The translations under genes were made by a program, and so were the position numbers. The notes beneath the pieces are model-generated. The model was not told the origin of the DNA. It was given only the letters and a program-made list of their open reading frames with translations, and did not search any database. A stretch of DNA of 49,534 nucleotides. It comes from Candidatus Melainabacteria bacterium. Its GTDB lineage: Bacteria > Cyanobacteriota > Vampirovibrionia > Obscuribacterales > Obscuribacteraceae. The stretch is from contig PLXC01000046.1 of assembly GCA_003151275.1 (NCBI GenBank), forward strand, positions 1-49,534, in the 5' to 3' direction. This document shows positions 9,218-18,531 of this stretch, in pieces (position 1 is the first letter of the stretch; the number at the start of each line of letters is the position of its first letter).

Positions 9218-10939
9218 GTGAATGACGGGTCGAAACAAGCAGCACTAAGCTACGACCACGGCATTAGCACTGAGCCACTCGTGGGCAGCACGCTTGGTAA
9301 ATTTTTCGACGAGATTGTCGCCAGCCGCAAAGACGCGGAAGCTTTGATTAGCGTCCAGCAGAACATAAGAATGACCTATGCTCAGCTTTTGGAGCGCGTC
9401 AATCTGTTTGCTTGCGGGCTGCTGCGGCTTGGTATCGAACGTGGTGATCGGGTCGGCATCTGGTCCACCAACAACGCCGAATGGATTGTCACTCAACTAG
9501 CTGCTGCCAAAGTCGGCGCTATTTTAGTAAACATCAATCCGGGTTATCGAACTTCAGAATTGGAATACGTTCTCAGCCAATCTGGAGTGAAATTACTTGT
9601 TGTAATTCCAAAGCACCGAACTAGTGATTACCTGAAAATGCTCGAGGAATTGGCACCAACTTTCTTTGTTGCCGGTGATGAAAAGCCCTCCGCAAAGTTG
9701 CCTAACCTAGAACAGATAGTGGTGATCGGCGTCCACTCCAAACTGCCTGGACGATTATTGAGTTTCGATCAGGTCACCGCCATGGGTTCTGAGTTGCCCG
9801 CAGCCAAGCTGGTTGAGCGGGAAGGCATGCTCCAATTTGATGATCCAGTAAATATTCAGTACACGTCGGGTACGACGGGGTTGCCAAAAGGCGTAACCCT
9901 CAGTCATCACAATTTGCTAAACAATGCGCTTCTCGCGGCCCAGGCGATGGGACTTGGACCGACTTCGCGTTTTTGTGTGCCAATGCCTTTCTATCATTGT
10001 GGCGGCATGATCAGTTCAAGCCTTGCCACACTTGCTGTTGGTGGCGCTGTCGTTGTTCCAAGCCCGTTCTACGATGATACGGCGGTACTACAGGCGGTGC
10101 AAGCGGAAAAATGCACACACATCTCCGGTGTGCCAACGATGTTTATCGGCGAGTTGGAACATCCAGAGTTTGATAGTTTTGATGTTTCCTCATTGCGCGG
10201 CGGCTTCATGGCCGGTGCGCCATGTCCCGTTCAGTTGATGAGACGCGTTGCTGAGCGGATGAAAATGGAAGAGATCGTCATTCTTTATGGACTGACGGAG
10301 GCATCACCTTTGATGACTGCCACCACCAGCAATGACAGCTTGGAGATCAGATCTACGACAGTCGGTAAGGTTATTCCTGGTATCGAACTCAAAGTCGTTG
10401 ATCCTCTTACTGGAGAAGTGTTGCCGCGAGGCACGCAAGGTGAAATTTGCAGTCGTGGGCATGGAGTCATGCTTGGCTATTGGAATAATCCCCAGGCAAC
10501 CGCTGATGCCATCGATAAAAATGGTTGGTTACATTCAGGAGATCTTGGTGTAATGAATGCCGAAGGCTTCATCAACATCACAGGGCGAAAGAAGGACATG
10601 ATTATTCGTGGTGGCGAAAATATTTACCCTCGCGAAATCGAAGAAGTCTTGCACGAACACGCAAGTATCGCCCAAGCCCAGGTGTTTGGAATCCCTGACG
10701 CACGTCTTGGTGAAGACGTGGCCGCCTGGGTAATGGTCAAGCAAAGCGCAACCTTGGAGCCTGAGGAAGTGCGCGAATGGCTCAAGGAACGAATCGGCTA
10801 TTTTAAGGTGCCTCGACACGTAAAAGTGGTTACTGAGTTTCCAATGACGGTAACAGGCAAATGTCAAAAGTTTGTCATGCGCGAGCAGATGATAAAAGAG
10901 CTTGGACTCGAAGTATCGTCGCAAGTCCAAACTGCGTAG
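9218..10939 (+). CDS. Acyl-CoA synthetase (AMP-forming, FadD/fatty-acyl ligase family)
   Basis: Adenylate-forming enzyme of 573 residues that activates a carboxylic acid with ATP and joins it to CoA. The family motifs are all present: the P-loop YTSGTTGLPKG at 215-225, YGLTEASP (A5 region), HSGDLGVMNAEGFINITGR (A7/A8), GGENIYPREIE, and the C-terminal TGKCQK with the catalytic lysine. Residues just before the P-loop and MPFYHCGGM match medium/long-chain fatty acyl-CoA synthetases. The GTG at 9218 is the start; AAGG lies about 12 bases upstream and the length fits the family. It converges with the gene ending at 10946, only 6 bases apart. A second, decayed member of the same superfamily lies at 41889-42544. 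Substrate chain length cannot be read here. Confidence 0.93.
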   Translation: MNDGSKQAALSYDHGISTEPLVGSTLGKFFDEIVASRKDAEALISVQQNIRMTYAQLLERVNLFACGLLRLGIERGDRVGIWSTNNAEWIVTQLAAAKVGAILVNINPGYRTSELEYVLSQSGVKLLVVIPKHRTSDYLKMLEELAPTFFVAGDEKPSAKLPNLEQIVVIGVHSKLPGRLLSFDQVTAMGSELPAAKLVEREGMLQFDDPVNIQYTSGTTGLPKGVTLSHHNLLNNALLAAQAMGLGPTSRFCVPMPFYHCGGMISSSLATLAVGGAVVVPSPFYDDTAVLQAVQAEKCTHISGVPTMFIGELEHPEFDSFDVSSLRGGFMAGAPCPVQLMRRVAERMKMEEIVILYGLTEASPLMTATTSNDSLEIRSTTVGKVIPGIELKVVDPLTGEVLPRGTQGEICSRGHGVMLGYWNNPQATADAIDKNGWLHSGDLGVMNAEGFINITGRKKDMIIRGGENIYPREIEEVLHEHASIAQAQVFGIPDARLGEDVAAWVMVKQSATLEPEEVREWLKERIGYFKVPRHVKVVTEFPMTVTGKCQKFVMREQMIKELGLEVSSQVQTA

Positions 10940-10945
10940 ATGAGA

Positions 10946-11974
10946 TCATTGCTGTCGGATTGATTCAACATTTCCCGTCTCATTATCGTCGTCGTCATCG
11001 GCTAGATCAGGAACTTTTTCGCCTAATGCGATCAACTCGGCTCGCGCGAATAGATAGGCTTGCGACCACGACTCATTTTTCAGAGTCGCTCGATGAAACT
11101 CTTGCTTAGCGAGACTTGCTTGCCCATGAAGCAATAACACTTCGCCTAACAGGTAGTGCGTAAAAATAGTATCGGTGTCATTACGTTTTTTCTCTGCTTG
11201 AAATAATTCCGACTCCGACAACTCTCCAAGCAAAAAGCGATACTTTGGATCCACATCTGCGTCTGACCGAATGGAAGTTTGATTTCTGTCAAACACGAGT
11301 TGCTTATTGAGTAATTCTTTTGCTTCAGCTTGGCGATGTTCGTGGCTCAAAGCTATATAGTGATAAATCAAGGAATAACTTCCTAACGACCGTTGACTAG
11401 CATCGACATTTTCGTATGCAGTGCACGCTAGTTTAAAATCGCAGTGGAGCATAGCTTGTTCTGCGATTTTTACAAAACGCTTCTTTAGCACCGTATCCCT
11501 CATAAAGCCCATAAAACCTTGGTCTGTTGCCCACTGGCAATAGTCAACGATGGCGCCATTGACGAGGCACACAACGACCGAAGGATACACGTAGACGTGC
11601 AGTTGTTTGATCAACTTTGAAACGATTTCGGTGTCCTTTTTGGTATGCACCACCTTCACCAATTGGAAGTTGTCGTTCATATATTTGACAATCTCTCGGT
11701 TGTTAAATACGGACTCTCCCATTAGCTTTGAGAGAAAGGAAGGCAGGGGTTCGCTGTAGTCGCAAACAAAATAGAGCCTCGGTTTGCTCAGAAGATCCGT
11801 TCGCTTTTTCTCTAAGACCGATGGGTCACCCCAGACGATCGTGAGCGCCGGAGAGACCTCCGGAAAATATGTCCTGTAGATAATTAGACATCCCCGCAGC
11901 AGCAACAAAGTTACGCACAAGACGAGCAGTTGCGGGGGCACGACGTTGGTTCTGACTGTTTTAGTCATTGGCAT
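10946..11974 (-). CDS. Membrane-anchored thioredoxin-fold protein lacking CxxC, with TPR-like tail
   Basis: Protein of 342 residues. Residues 13-33 form one transmembrane segment (PPQLLVLCVTLLLLRGCLII). A thioredoxin-like region follows: KPRLYFVCDYSEPLPS, then FNNREIVKYMNDNFQLVKVV and VYVYPSVVVCLVNG, with the cis-Pro position kept (YPSVV). Where active members have Cys-x-x-Cys, this one has Pro-Leu-Pro-Ser, so it is probably not a redox enzyme. The C-terminal half is helical with TPR-like spacing (AMLHCDFKLACTAYENVD, LLHGQASLAKQEFHRATL). Its start overlaps the ABC permease by 14 bases, so it belongs to that operon. A role in assisting export or binding the exported substrate is inferred. Confidence 0.7.
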   Translation of the reverse strand: MPMTKTVRTNVVPPQLLVLCVTLLLLRGCLIIYRTYFPEVSPALTIVWGDPSVLEKKRTDLLSKPRLYFVCDYSEPLPSFLSKLMGESVFNNREIVKYMNDNFQLVKVVHTKKDTEIVSKLIKQLHVYVYPSVVVCLVNGAIVDYCQWATDQGFMGFMRDTVLKKRFVKIAEQAMLHCDFKLACTAYENVDASQRSLGSYSLIYHYIALSHEHRQAEAKELLNKQLVFDRNQTSIRSDADVDPKYRFLLGELSESELFQAEKKRNDTDTIFTHYLLGEVLLLHGQASLAKQEFHRATLKNESWSQAYLFARAELIALGEKVPDLADDDDDNETGNVESIRQQ

Positions 11975-12758
11975 AGAAAAATTCTCTGATACTCATGATA
12001 AAAACACTTAGTGTCAGATAGAGAACGATATTAGAGATGAAAATCGCCAGATTTGAAAGTGGGAACGTCGCAGAGTTGACGATATGGTAAGAGTCGAAGC
12101 TCACCGCAAATAAGCTTAGAATGAACTCGCCGACAACAGCAAGTGGACGGGATATATCGGTGAGAGCAAGAGAATCTGCTAGATAGGATAATGCTCCGGT
12201 TAACAGCGTTGTAGATAATGCCCAATAAATTAGGGCGATGAGGAGAATTCGCCCCCAAGGATGTGGGACAGAAGAAATTAGCATCATCAGTGCCGCGTAG
12301 CCTAGAGCATTGCAGACCACGTCGCATATCGTATAACCATTGATCACTTGCATCTGTAAGCTGGCGTGCGTTACTTGGTGCGATATGCAGATCAAACAGA
12401 ATGTCATGCCAACAAGTAGCAGGTTGGTCAAAAGGATGACGAGCACTCCGGTGAGCCACTTGGTCATAACATATGCACTGCGCGACACAGGTCTGGTGAA
12501 TATCAATGACAGATACTCCCCATCTTTGCGCAGTTGTGAATTTGCCACCTGCGGAATTACGATACTGTAACCCACAGCAATTGCAATGAGAGGCCCAAAT
12601 AGCAATCCAGAACCTAGCTCAACCATGGTTCGCTCATTTGAAATAAGCATAGCGGCTGCCGCAAGGGCTATGAAGCCTACGCTTAGGAATACTCCCAACA
12701 AAGAATACCAATGCGCAAACCGCCTCATGGTATACAGAAAAATTGCTTTATTAAACAC
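11961..12758 (-). CDS. ABC-2 type transporter permease
   Basis: Membrane protein of 265 residues with about six hydrophobic helices (for instance SLLGVFLSVGFIALAAAAML, LLFGPLIAIAVGYSIVIPQV, WLTGVLVILLTNLLLVGMTF). The loop after the second helix reads KDGEYLSLIFTRPVSRSAYVMTK; a similar GE-x-L-x-x-P-V-SR-S loop is typical of ABC-2 export permeases such as the NosY/CcmB-like group. It lies 68 bases after the ABC ATPase gene in the same direction and overlaps the thioredoxin-fold gene. Together they form an export unit for an unknown substrate. Confidence 0.85.
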   Translation of the reverse strand: MFNKAIFLYTMRRFAHWYSLLGVFLSVGFIALAAAAMLISNERTMVELGSGLLFGPLIAIAVGYSIVIPQVANSQLRKDGEYLSLIFTRPVSRSAYVMTKWLTGVLVILLTNLLLVGMTFCLICISHQVTHASLQMQVINGYTICDVVCNALGYAALMMLISSVPHPWGRILLIALIYWALSTTLLTGALSYLADSLALTDISRPLAVVGEFILSLFAVSFDSYHIVNSATFPLSNLAIFISNIVLYLTLSVFIMSIREFFYAND

Positions 12759-12826
12759 TGCGTAGCGGCCCGGAAAATGTGCGTGAAGAAGGTGTTTCTA
12801 GATTTGTCAAAGACGTTTTCTCCGAT

Positions 12827-13867
12827 TCAAGACTGCGGTGGACGATCCGAATTTTTTTCTGTCGACACTCTAAAAAGTTCTGAGAGACCGCCCCGATCAA
12901 AATAAATCTCCTCGATTTTGATTCCACTCTGAACTAATTTAGAGATGATGGACGGCGCATCCTGACGACTGGTTAGCGCAATTTTGCCATGTTCATTATT
13001 GATCTCGGCCAATGTGACACCACATTCATCGAGGGCTTTATGCACCAGGTCAGGATCGGGGAAAGTGCCCGGTGACCATTTGGCAATCAGAATTTTGCTG
13101 TTTATGCTGGCGATGGTTTCCTGCGTTTCCAGTTTCCCGTTGCGAATGAAAGCAAATCGCGTGCAGACTCGTTCAATCTCATCTAGGTGGTGAGAGTTGA
13201 CTACTACGGTCACACCGTCTTTCTTCAATCGCGTAAGTAAATTGCGCACCATGTCCATACCCGGGGGATCCAGTCCCGAAGTTGGTTCATCAAGGAAGCA
13301 CAGACGCGGTTTGCCCACCATAACTTGAGCAAGACCTAGTCTTTGCAGCATTCCTCGCGAAAACTTGGATATTCGTCGTTTTGCCGCATTGGTTAGCTCA
13401 ACAGCCTCCAAAGCCTCTTCTATTTCTTGCTTCGCTGTCACAGTGCCCGACTTATTTGCAAGCATCTGATGAAAGCGCAAAAACTCACGCGGATTCATCC
13501 ACGTCTCAAAGCTCGGTCTCTCCGGTAAGAAGCCTGTAATTGCACGGACATTGATATCGTCGGCAGGTTTTCCAAATATGCTTATCTGACCAGCGTTAGG
13601 ACGTAATAAAGCCAACATACATCCCATCAGTGTGGTCTTGCCGGCACCGTTGGGACCAATCAAAGCAAAAACATCACCTGATTCAACGCGCAAATTGATA
13701 CCGTCCAATGCTTTGATACGGCCGAAACTATAGGCTTTGACCAATCCTTGAACGAGTATCGCTGGAGCATCAGACTTTCCCGGTGCTGATTCTACTGGTG
13801 GTGTTCTTGTTGAATCTTGCATGCCTAATATTCGTTTTGCGAGATCACTTCGATGTGCTGTTAGCAC
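12827..13867 (-). CDS. ABC transporter ATP-binding protein
   Basis: ATPase of 346 residues (331 from the alternative start). All nucleotide-binding motifs are visible: Walker A GPNGAGKTT near residue 72, a Q-loop region (ITGFLPERPSFETWMNPREF), signature FSRGMLQRLGLAQ, Walker B LCFLDEPTSGLDP and the H-loop NSHHLDEIE. The C-terminal 80 residues resemble the regulatory tail of NatA/CcmA-type ATPases. The reading frame can start at GTG 13867 or ATG 13822 (MQDSTRTPPV); both have weak ribosome sites, so the start is uncertain. It is the first gene of an operon with the permease and the thioredoxin-fold protein. Confidence 0.9.
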   Translation of the reverse strand: MLTAHRSDLAKRILGMQDSTRTPPVESAPGKSDAPAILVQGLVKAYSFGRIKALDGINLRVESGDVFALIGPNGAGKTTLMGCMLALLRPNAGQISIFGKPADDINVRAITGFLPERPSFETWMNPREFLRFHQMLANKSGTVTAKQEIEEALEAVELTNAAKRRISKFSRGMLQRLGLAQVMVGKPRLCFLDEPTSGLDPPGMDMVRNLLTRLKKDGVTVVVNSHHLDEIERVCTRFAFIRNGKLETQETIASINSKILIAKWSPGTFPDPDLVHKALDECGVTLAEINNEHGKIALTSRQDAPSIISKLVQSGIKIEEIYFDRGGLSELFRVSTEKNSDRPPQS

Positions 13868-13963
13868 CTGATTCTTCTAGTACGGTTAGTTAACCACAAA
13901 AATCTCCGCTAGCGATCAACTTGGCGGATAACACCTCGTCCGGTACGTTGCTACAATCTGAAT

Positions 13964-14770
13964 ATGAATGTATTCGAAGCGACGAATGAGAAAATTATTT
14001 CTCTATTGCACTTTTTTAGCGTCTTGGTTCGCCACGGCATAGCGGCCATGCTGGTTCTCATTGTTCTTCTAATTCCGGCAAATGCTAACAATCAAAAAGA
14101 AGTTTGGGTAATTAAGCAACAGACTGACCATTTTGGACCTGTAACATTATACATAGCTGACGATGCTATAAAGTTTGTTGCCTCTGGCGGTGATTTGGTC
14201 ATCATTTCTTGTAAACCAAACTGGAAAGTTGTTGCCTTCAACAGACCAGAAAATCTTGCTTTTGAAACGAGTCTGAAAGACTGGCCCGGACATGGTCTGA
14301 AAATATTCAAAGGTAAGGGTGAAATGCTGACGGGAACCAAGTCCACATCTTACGATCCGATTCTGAAAACAAAGATCGTGCAATTTGAAGTCAAACTTAA
14401 TGGAGCATATTACGGTAACAATGAACCGGTTTTCTTTAGAGCTGCAGAGAAGAAACAGCTTGCTTCGATGCGACTAAAGTGCGCCACAGCTGTCGGAGTG
14501 AGTGAAGAAGTGAGGAAATTTGCGATTGGGTTGTACACGCTTCCCTACTGCGGTGGATTTCCGTTGGAACTGGCCAATTTGACCACCGACGGCGGGGCTA
14601 CGTACGTCTATCGAACCCTCTCCGTGCTGAAAAACAAAGTAGATCCATCGCTCTTCACCTACCCAACCGGTTACAAAGTTACTAAAGAGCGCATGGATGT
14701 TCTGGTATCAAAAAAGCAGAAGAAAAGGTTCGAAGAATTTATCGACGCCTTCACCGAACCAAAAAAATAA
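13964..14770 (+). CDS. Secreted protein of unknown function
   Basis: Unrecognised protein of 268 residues. A long polar N-region (about 28 residues) is followed by a hydrophobic core, IAAMLVLIVLLIPANA, so it is exported by a signal peptide or stays anchored. The mature part is rich in beta-strand-like alternation (VTLYIADDAIKFVASGGDLVI begins it) and ends in a basic helix (KKQKKRFEEFIDAF). It has two or three Cys residues and no known catalytic motif; the outline recalls outer-membrane lipoprotein carrier-like or DUF4412-type folds, but I cannot assign it. TACAAT at 13952-13957 lies only 7 bases before the ATG and no ribosome site is seen, so a leaderless or very short leader transcript is possible. 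The end is convergent with the large TPR gene. Confidence 0.65.
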   Translation: MNVFEATNEKIISLLHFFSVLVRHGIAAMLVLIVLLIPANANNQKEVWVIKQQTDHFGPVTLYIADDAIKFVASGGDLVIISCKPNWKVVAFNRPENLAFETSLKDWPGHGLKIFKGKGEMLTGTKSTSYDPILKTKIVQFEVKLNGAYYGNNEPVFFRAAEKKQLASMRLKCATAVGVSEEVRKFAIGLYTLPYCGGFPLELANLTTDGGATYVYRTLSVLKNKVDPSLFTYPTGYKVTKERMDVLVSKKQKKRFEEFIDAFTEPKK

Positions 14771-14797
14771 GTGCCTCCGGTTGAATCGAAGGCACTT
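14761..14797 (-). terminator. Rho-independent terminator of the large TPR gene
   Basis: On the minus strand, AAGTGCCT (14797-14790) pairs with AGGCACTT (14776-14769) across a 13-base loop, followed by a run of T residues (14767-14761). It stands 25 bases after the stop codon of the gene ending at 14822. The T run is encoded by the AAA codons at the end of the convergent gene. On the plus strand the hairpin is followed by ACTTAAG and would be a poor terminator. Confidence 0.75.
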
Positions 14798-14821
14798 ACT
14801 TAAGAGAGAAAGTCGGAGGTA

Positions 14822-16702
14822 CTACGACTTCTTCTGAACAGGGGTTGCGATTGCTATTCTCTTTTCCTTCACTTCTACTTTGCTCGCTTTTTCCTCAAGT
14901 TTTACGATCCGCTTGTTCAACTTTTCGAGGTCTTTTGCTGGCATTGTTGGCATCAAAGTAATGTATGCGCGGTACTGAACAACGGCTTCTCGGAGACCTT
15001 GCGATCCAGTTGGCTGCAGTCGTTCAAGAACCTGTGCAAGTCCTACCCGAGCATTTGCACCTTTAGGGTCTGAGAATATTGACGAGTGATATTTGTCGAC
15101 GGCACTGGCGAGTTGGTTCTTGCGAGCTAAGTCATTTGCCATGGTGAGATCTTGTCGAGCAACTTCGTGAGCCTTGGCCACTTGATCGAGTCCTCGCTTG
15201 GCACGTGCTTCTGCACCGGGCATGGTGGCAGCCTTTTTATAAGCGGCTTCCGCGTCGCCTAAATCTTTGATCAATAGAGCAAGGTCCGCTACTGCAAATG
15301 CTTGCTTTGCATTGCTTGCTGAGCCTATGACCACGTTCATTTGTTCTTGAGCTTCGGCGAACTTGTTTTGAGCCAGCAAAGCCTCGGCATATGCGACTCT
15401 CTCTCCGTCTGTGCGCGGCGCTCCAATTGATGCGAGATCAACTTTTTGTCCGGACAGTGCGCGTAACTTTGCTTGAGCTAGTCGCAATTCCATGTCATTT
15501 GGATTTAGCGCAATTGCCTTATCAATCATGTGAACTGCATTTTCAAATTCATTGGAAACAAAAAACGCTCCAGCAGCCTCTTTCTGACTCTTCAAGTAAT
15601 ATGCCCGCGTAATCCCTTTCGCTGCTGCAGAACTACTCGGGTTGAGCGTCATAACCTGGTCGAAGTTTTTGATTGCATCATCAAGCTTTTCCAAGCGTAA
15701 GTTGTCTTCCGCGATGCGCTGATATAGGTCAGCGTTGTTAGGCATTAACTCAAGTGCTGAACGGAGTTCCGCCATGGAGTGCTCGATGTCACCACGCGAC
15801 TCTCGAATGCCGGCGATGTGCAAATATGCATCGGAATTTTCCGGTTTGATCCGAATGGATTCTTGAAATTGTTTGACCGCTGCGACGTAATTGCCTTGTT
15901 GATTGTAAGCTTCGCCGAGTGCAAGGTGAGTCGGAGCGCTGTTTCTGTTCTGATACATGGCAGTATTGAATTCTTTAATAGCACCATCAACTTGACCTTG
16001 TTGAAGCATCGCTTTCCCAAGTCCAAAGTGCGCGGTTGAGTTGCCAGTGTTCAACTTTATTGCTTGCTGGAAATTGCTGATCGCTTCAGCCGGACAGTTT
16101 TGAGCAAGTTTGACCATTGCTAGTCCGGAATACGCTTCTGAGTATTTGGGATCGGCTTTAATTGCATTGGCATAAGAATTGGCCGCGTCTGCTAACAGTC
16201 CTTGTTCTTTCAGAGTTTGTCCAAGCCAGTAATGCGCTTCAGGTGATCCGCTGTCTAGGTCCAGAGCCATTCTGCATTGACTCTCCGCTTCCTTGAGCAT
16301 TGCGTCGCGACTTTTGCGAATTGTGTTAGATGAAGATTGCAGACGATTTAGCGAGACCATCGCTAATCCTAAATGTGCTTGAGAATTCTGTGGATCCGCT
16401 GTTATTGTTTTCAGGAACTGTTCTTGCGCCGCATCAAGTTTGAATTGGCGTCCTAGAGCCATTCCATACCCGTTCATGGCATTGATGTTTTTACTGTCTT
16501 TATTCAAAGCGTCATGATAAAGCTCGGCAGCATTTGCAAATTTGCCTTTCATCATCAGGTCGTCCGCCATCATCACTTCGTGATTGATTTTTGCTGTAAG
16601 GCGCTTTGCAACTGCGTTCGCGGCGTATGGTGAAGCTGCGACGATGCAAGGCGTTAGAGCGACCAGGGCGCTCAGAATCGCCAACCTATTAGTAAGTCTC
16701 AT
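14822..16702 (-). CDS. Large secreted TPR-repeat protein
   Basis: Protein of 626 residues made almost wholly of TPR units. The start is the ATG at 16702, set by AAGGAG 8 bases upstream, which gives a clean signal peptide (LTNRLAILSALVALTPCIVA, then ASPYA); an upstream start at 16744 is unlikely. At least ten repeats run from about residue 40 to 370, with canonical phrases such as AHYWLGQTLKEQGLLADAAN, AHFGLGKAMLQQGQVDGAIK, THLALGEAYNQQGNYVAAVK and AYSGLAMVKLAQNCPAEAIS. A second, more degenerate block follows, and the last 30 residues are a charged helix (LEKLNKRIVKLEEKASKVEV). This is a scaffold; partners are unknown. It has its own terminator and probably its own promoter in the region before 16860. 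Confidence 0.85.
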   Translation of the reverse strand: MRLTNRLAILSALVALTPCIVAASPYAANAVAKRLTAKINHEVMMADDLMMKGKFANAAELYHDALNKDSKNINAMNGYGMALGRQFKLDAAQEQFLKTITADPQNSQAHLGLAMVSLNRLQSSSNTIRKSRDAMLKEAESQCRMALDLDSGSPEAHYWLGQTLKEQGLLADAANSYANAIKADPKYSEAYSGLAMVKLAQNCPAEAISNFQQAIKLNTGNSTAHFGLGKAMLQQGQVDGAIKEFNTAMYQNRNSAPTHLALGEAYNQQGNYVAAVKQFQESIRIKPENSDAYLHIAGIRESRGDIEHSMAELRSALELMPNNADLYQRIAEDNLRLEKLDDAIKNFDQVMTLNPSSSAAAKGITRAYYLKSQKEAAGAFFVSNEFENAVHMIDKAIALNPNDMELRLAQAKLRALSGQKVDLASIGAPRTDGERVAYAEALLAQNKFAEAQEQMNVVIGSASNAKQAFAVADLALLIKDLGDAEAAYKKAATMPGAEARAKRGLDQVAKAHEVARQDLTMANDLARKNQLASAVDKYHSSIFSDPKGANARVGLAQVLERLQPTGSQGLREAVVQYRAYITLMPTMPAKDLEKLNKRIVKLEEKASKVEVKEKRIAIATPVQKKS

Positions 16703-17166
16703 ATAATTCTCCTTCTTCTTTGTGTTCGCGAACTGATCGCTCAAGCGAACAACTTTTCTGGGCGGTGTGCCAATGTAATTACAATTTTTAAATCGGACAC
16801 TTGTGCCTTTTCCGATTGAATGGCGGAATTCTATCTCCGAATCTACGAAGGAGTAAAGGGTGAATGTAGTAAATCAGGCTGCGCTAGCATCTGCAACTAT
16901 CGCGCTGTTCATGCATACGTGGCAATGTAAAAAATGTGATCGCGTCAATTTCGTTCTTACAACGCGGCTAATAATATATCTTTTTGTAGCATCATCTAAA
17001 CCGCCAAAACTGTCAGCTGATCCGGCTTTTGCGTCAGTCTTCGATGTGTCTATCCCTTAGTTGAGGTATAACACTTGTTTGACATCACAATCCCGAAACA
17101 ATTTATTCGGACTGAAAGCACCGGTCATTGCTGCACCGTATGTGGTGCAAGGTCTAGACGGCCCGA
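16703..17166. other. Gene-poor region between the large TPR gene and the patatin pseudogene
   Basis: No confident gene. It holds the promoter side of the large TPR gene, including the 10-bp palindrome TGTAATTACA at 16774-16783. A 66-codon plus-strand frame (16860-17060) starts at a GTG preceded by AAGGAG; its product has one CxxC (CKKC) and one hydrophobic stretch but resembles nothing known to me, so it is not called. Confidence 0.5.
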
Positions 17167-17599
17167 CGCGTTCCGAAAATTGGTCTGGCACTAGGTGTCG
17201 GTGGAGCAAGAGGTGCCAGTTGGTCTTAGCGAAGATCAAGTGCTGGTCGATGGCGCGGTGCTGGTCAATGTGCCTGTTGATGAAGTGAGAAAGATGGGCG
17301 CAGACATCGTTATTGCTGTTTCAGTCAGTGAACATTTGGAACGTGTACCCGGCAAAAACTTCAGAAAGGTGGTAAGCGTCGGGCGCCGACTGTAACAGGT
17401 ATTTCTGTCGCACACAGACAACGCTCAGATGGCTCACGCCGATCTGGTAATTCATCCCCGAACAGACAATATCGGCATTCTTTCAACAAATTCTAAAGAT
17501 GCAATACGCGGAATCAAGGCCGGCGAAGAGGCGGCAATCGAGTCACTGCCTGCGATTAAGCAAAAGCTTGAGGCGCTGAAGACTGCCCATGCAGACTGA
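17167..17599 (+). pseudogene. Patatin-like phospholipase pseudogene (internal deletion, in-frame stop)
   Basis: Remnant of a patatin/RssA-type serine lipase. The N-terminal nucleophile-support motif is present as RVPKIGLALGVGGARGA (17167-17217), matching the family's GLALGGGGARG oxyanion-hole segment. Immediately afterwards another frame carries the C-terminal part: VLVDGAVLVNVPVDEVRKMG, then ADIVIAVSVS, in which DGA corresponds to the Asp-Gly-Gly/Ala dyad motif. The central part with the GxSxG nucleophile is missing. The second frame meets a TAA at 17393-17395 and then continues in the same frame as HTDNAQMAHADLVIHP to a final TGA at 17597-17599 (IKAGEEAAIESLPAIKQKLE near the end). The order of motifs matches the family, so I read it as one gene that lost about 100 or more codons internally and gained a stop. 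Confidence 0.75.
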
Positions 17600-17820
17600 C
17601 CCTCTTCTTTGGCTATTTCGTAACACCCAGCTTACTCCCGCAATCCCAAAAGTTCAAAAATTGCTGCGCTCGTAAGTGCTCCCGTGAAAATTGACAATGA
17701 AAATACCACGTCGCGGAACTGCGCAGCACAGAACGCATCGGCATTAGCGAAAAAATTGCCGGAAGCATCCGACGGCGTTGAGTCTTACGATTGAGTTATG
17801 GCTAGCACGCCGGCGGCATT

Positions 17821-18531
17821 CTACTCCTCAGTGCCACCACCATTGGAGCTACAATCAGAGCCGCAACTAGACGATGGGTCTGTTGATATACCGACGAATG
17901 TGCGATTGATTTGCAAGTGGTTGATGTCGCTACCATGAACAGTGCAATTATTTTCGTCAGCAACTTGGTTGAAAACAAAGAACGTAAGTTGAGCGCCTTG
18001 GGGTATGCCATGAGTTCCAACTGGAATACTGTAATTGCCGTGTCCGTTGTCGATAAGAACGAAGGTTTCCTGTTTGAAATTTTCGGCTTTCAATGCTGAG
18101 TCTGGTGTCAAAAAGTTGACTTCAACTTCGTCTGCCTGTGTTCCGCCATGTGGAATATAGTCGAGCGTGACGAATAAAAATTTAGCATTACCCTTCACCA
18201 CACTAAAATTGATCGGTGAATTCACGACTGTCGTTATTGTGTCCAAATTGGTCACAAATGCATCCGCGATTCCGGCAATTGCCTGTGCTTTTATATGGAC
18301 GGTCTGCTGACTGTGTCCATTTACATTTATGTTACGGGTTTCAGCTAAGGCTGATCCTGGCTCCTGGCTGCTGCATTCAGCTTCGTAGTCACCCAGCGTT
18401 AAGAGGGAGCCATTTCCAGAATGATGTTGCTGAGTGGTTGCACCACTCTTTGCGAAATTTCTTGCGTGAACACTTTGCGTAGTAACTAATACGCTCAAGA
18501 CTCCGAGAGTCATTGCGACAATTTTTTTCAT
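17821..18531 (-). CDS. Secreted protein of unknown function with Cys/Gly-rich tail
   Basis: Unrecognised protein of 236 residues. The signal peptide is clear (MKKIVAMTLGVLSVLVTTQS, then VHARN). The mature part is beta-rich and hydrophilic, with segments such as TVHIKAQAIAGIADAFVTNL and KFLFVTLDYIPHGG. Cysteines occur in the first third, in NNCTVHGSD, and in the tail SSSCGSDCSSNGGG, so disulfides are likely after export. No enzyme motif is visible. It stands alone on the minus strand, with pseudogene remnants on both sides. Confidence 0.65.
   Translation of the reverse strand: MKKIVAMTLGVLSVLVTTQSVHARNFAKSGATTQQHHSGNGSLLTLGDYEAECSSQEPGSALAETRNINVNGHSQQTVHIKAQAIAGIADAFVTNLDTITTVVNSPINFSVVKGNAKFLFVTLDYIPHGGTQADEVEVNFLTPDSALKAENFKQETFVLIDNGHGNYSIPVGTHGIPQGAQLTFFVFNQVADENNCTVHGSDINHLQINRTFVGISTDPSSSCGSDCSSNGGGTEE

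Noticed and set aside
16860..17060. 66-codon plus-strand frame with AAGGAG before a GTG
   Set aside because: Product has no recognisable features beyond one CxxC and one hydrophobic patch, and it lies in a decaying region; a ribosome-like site alone is not enough.
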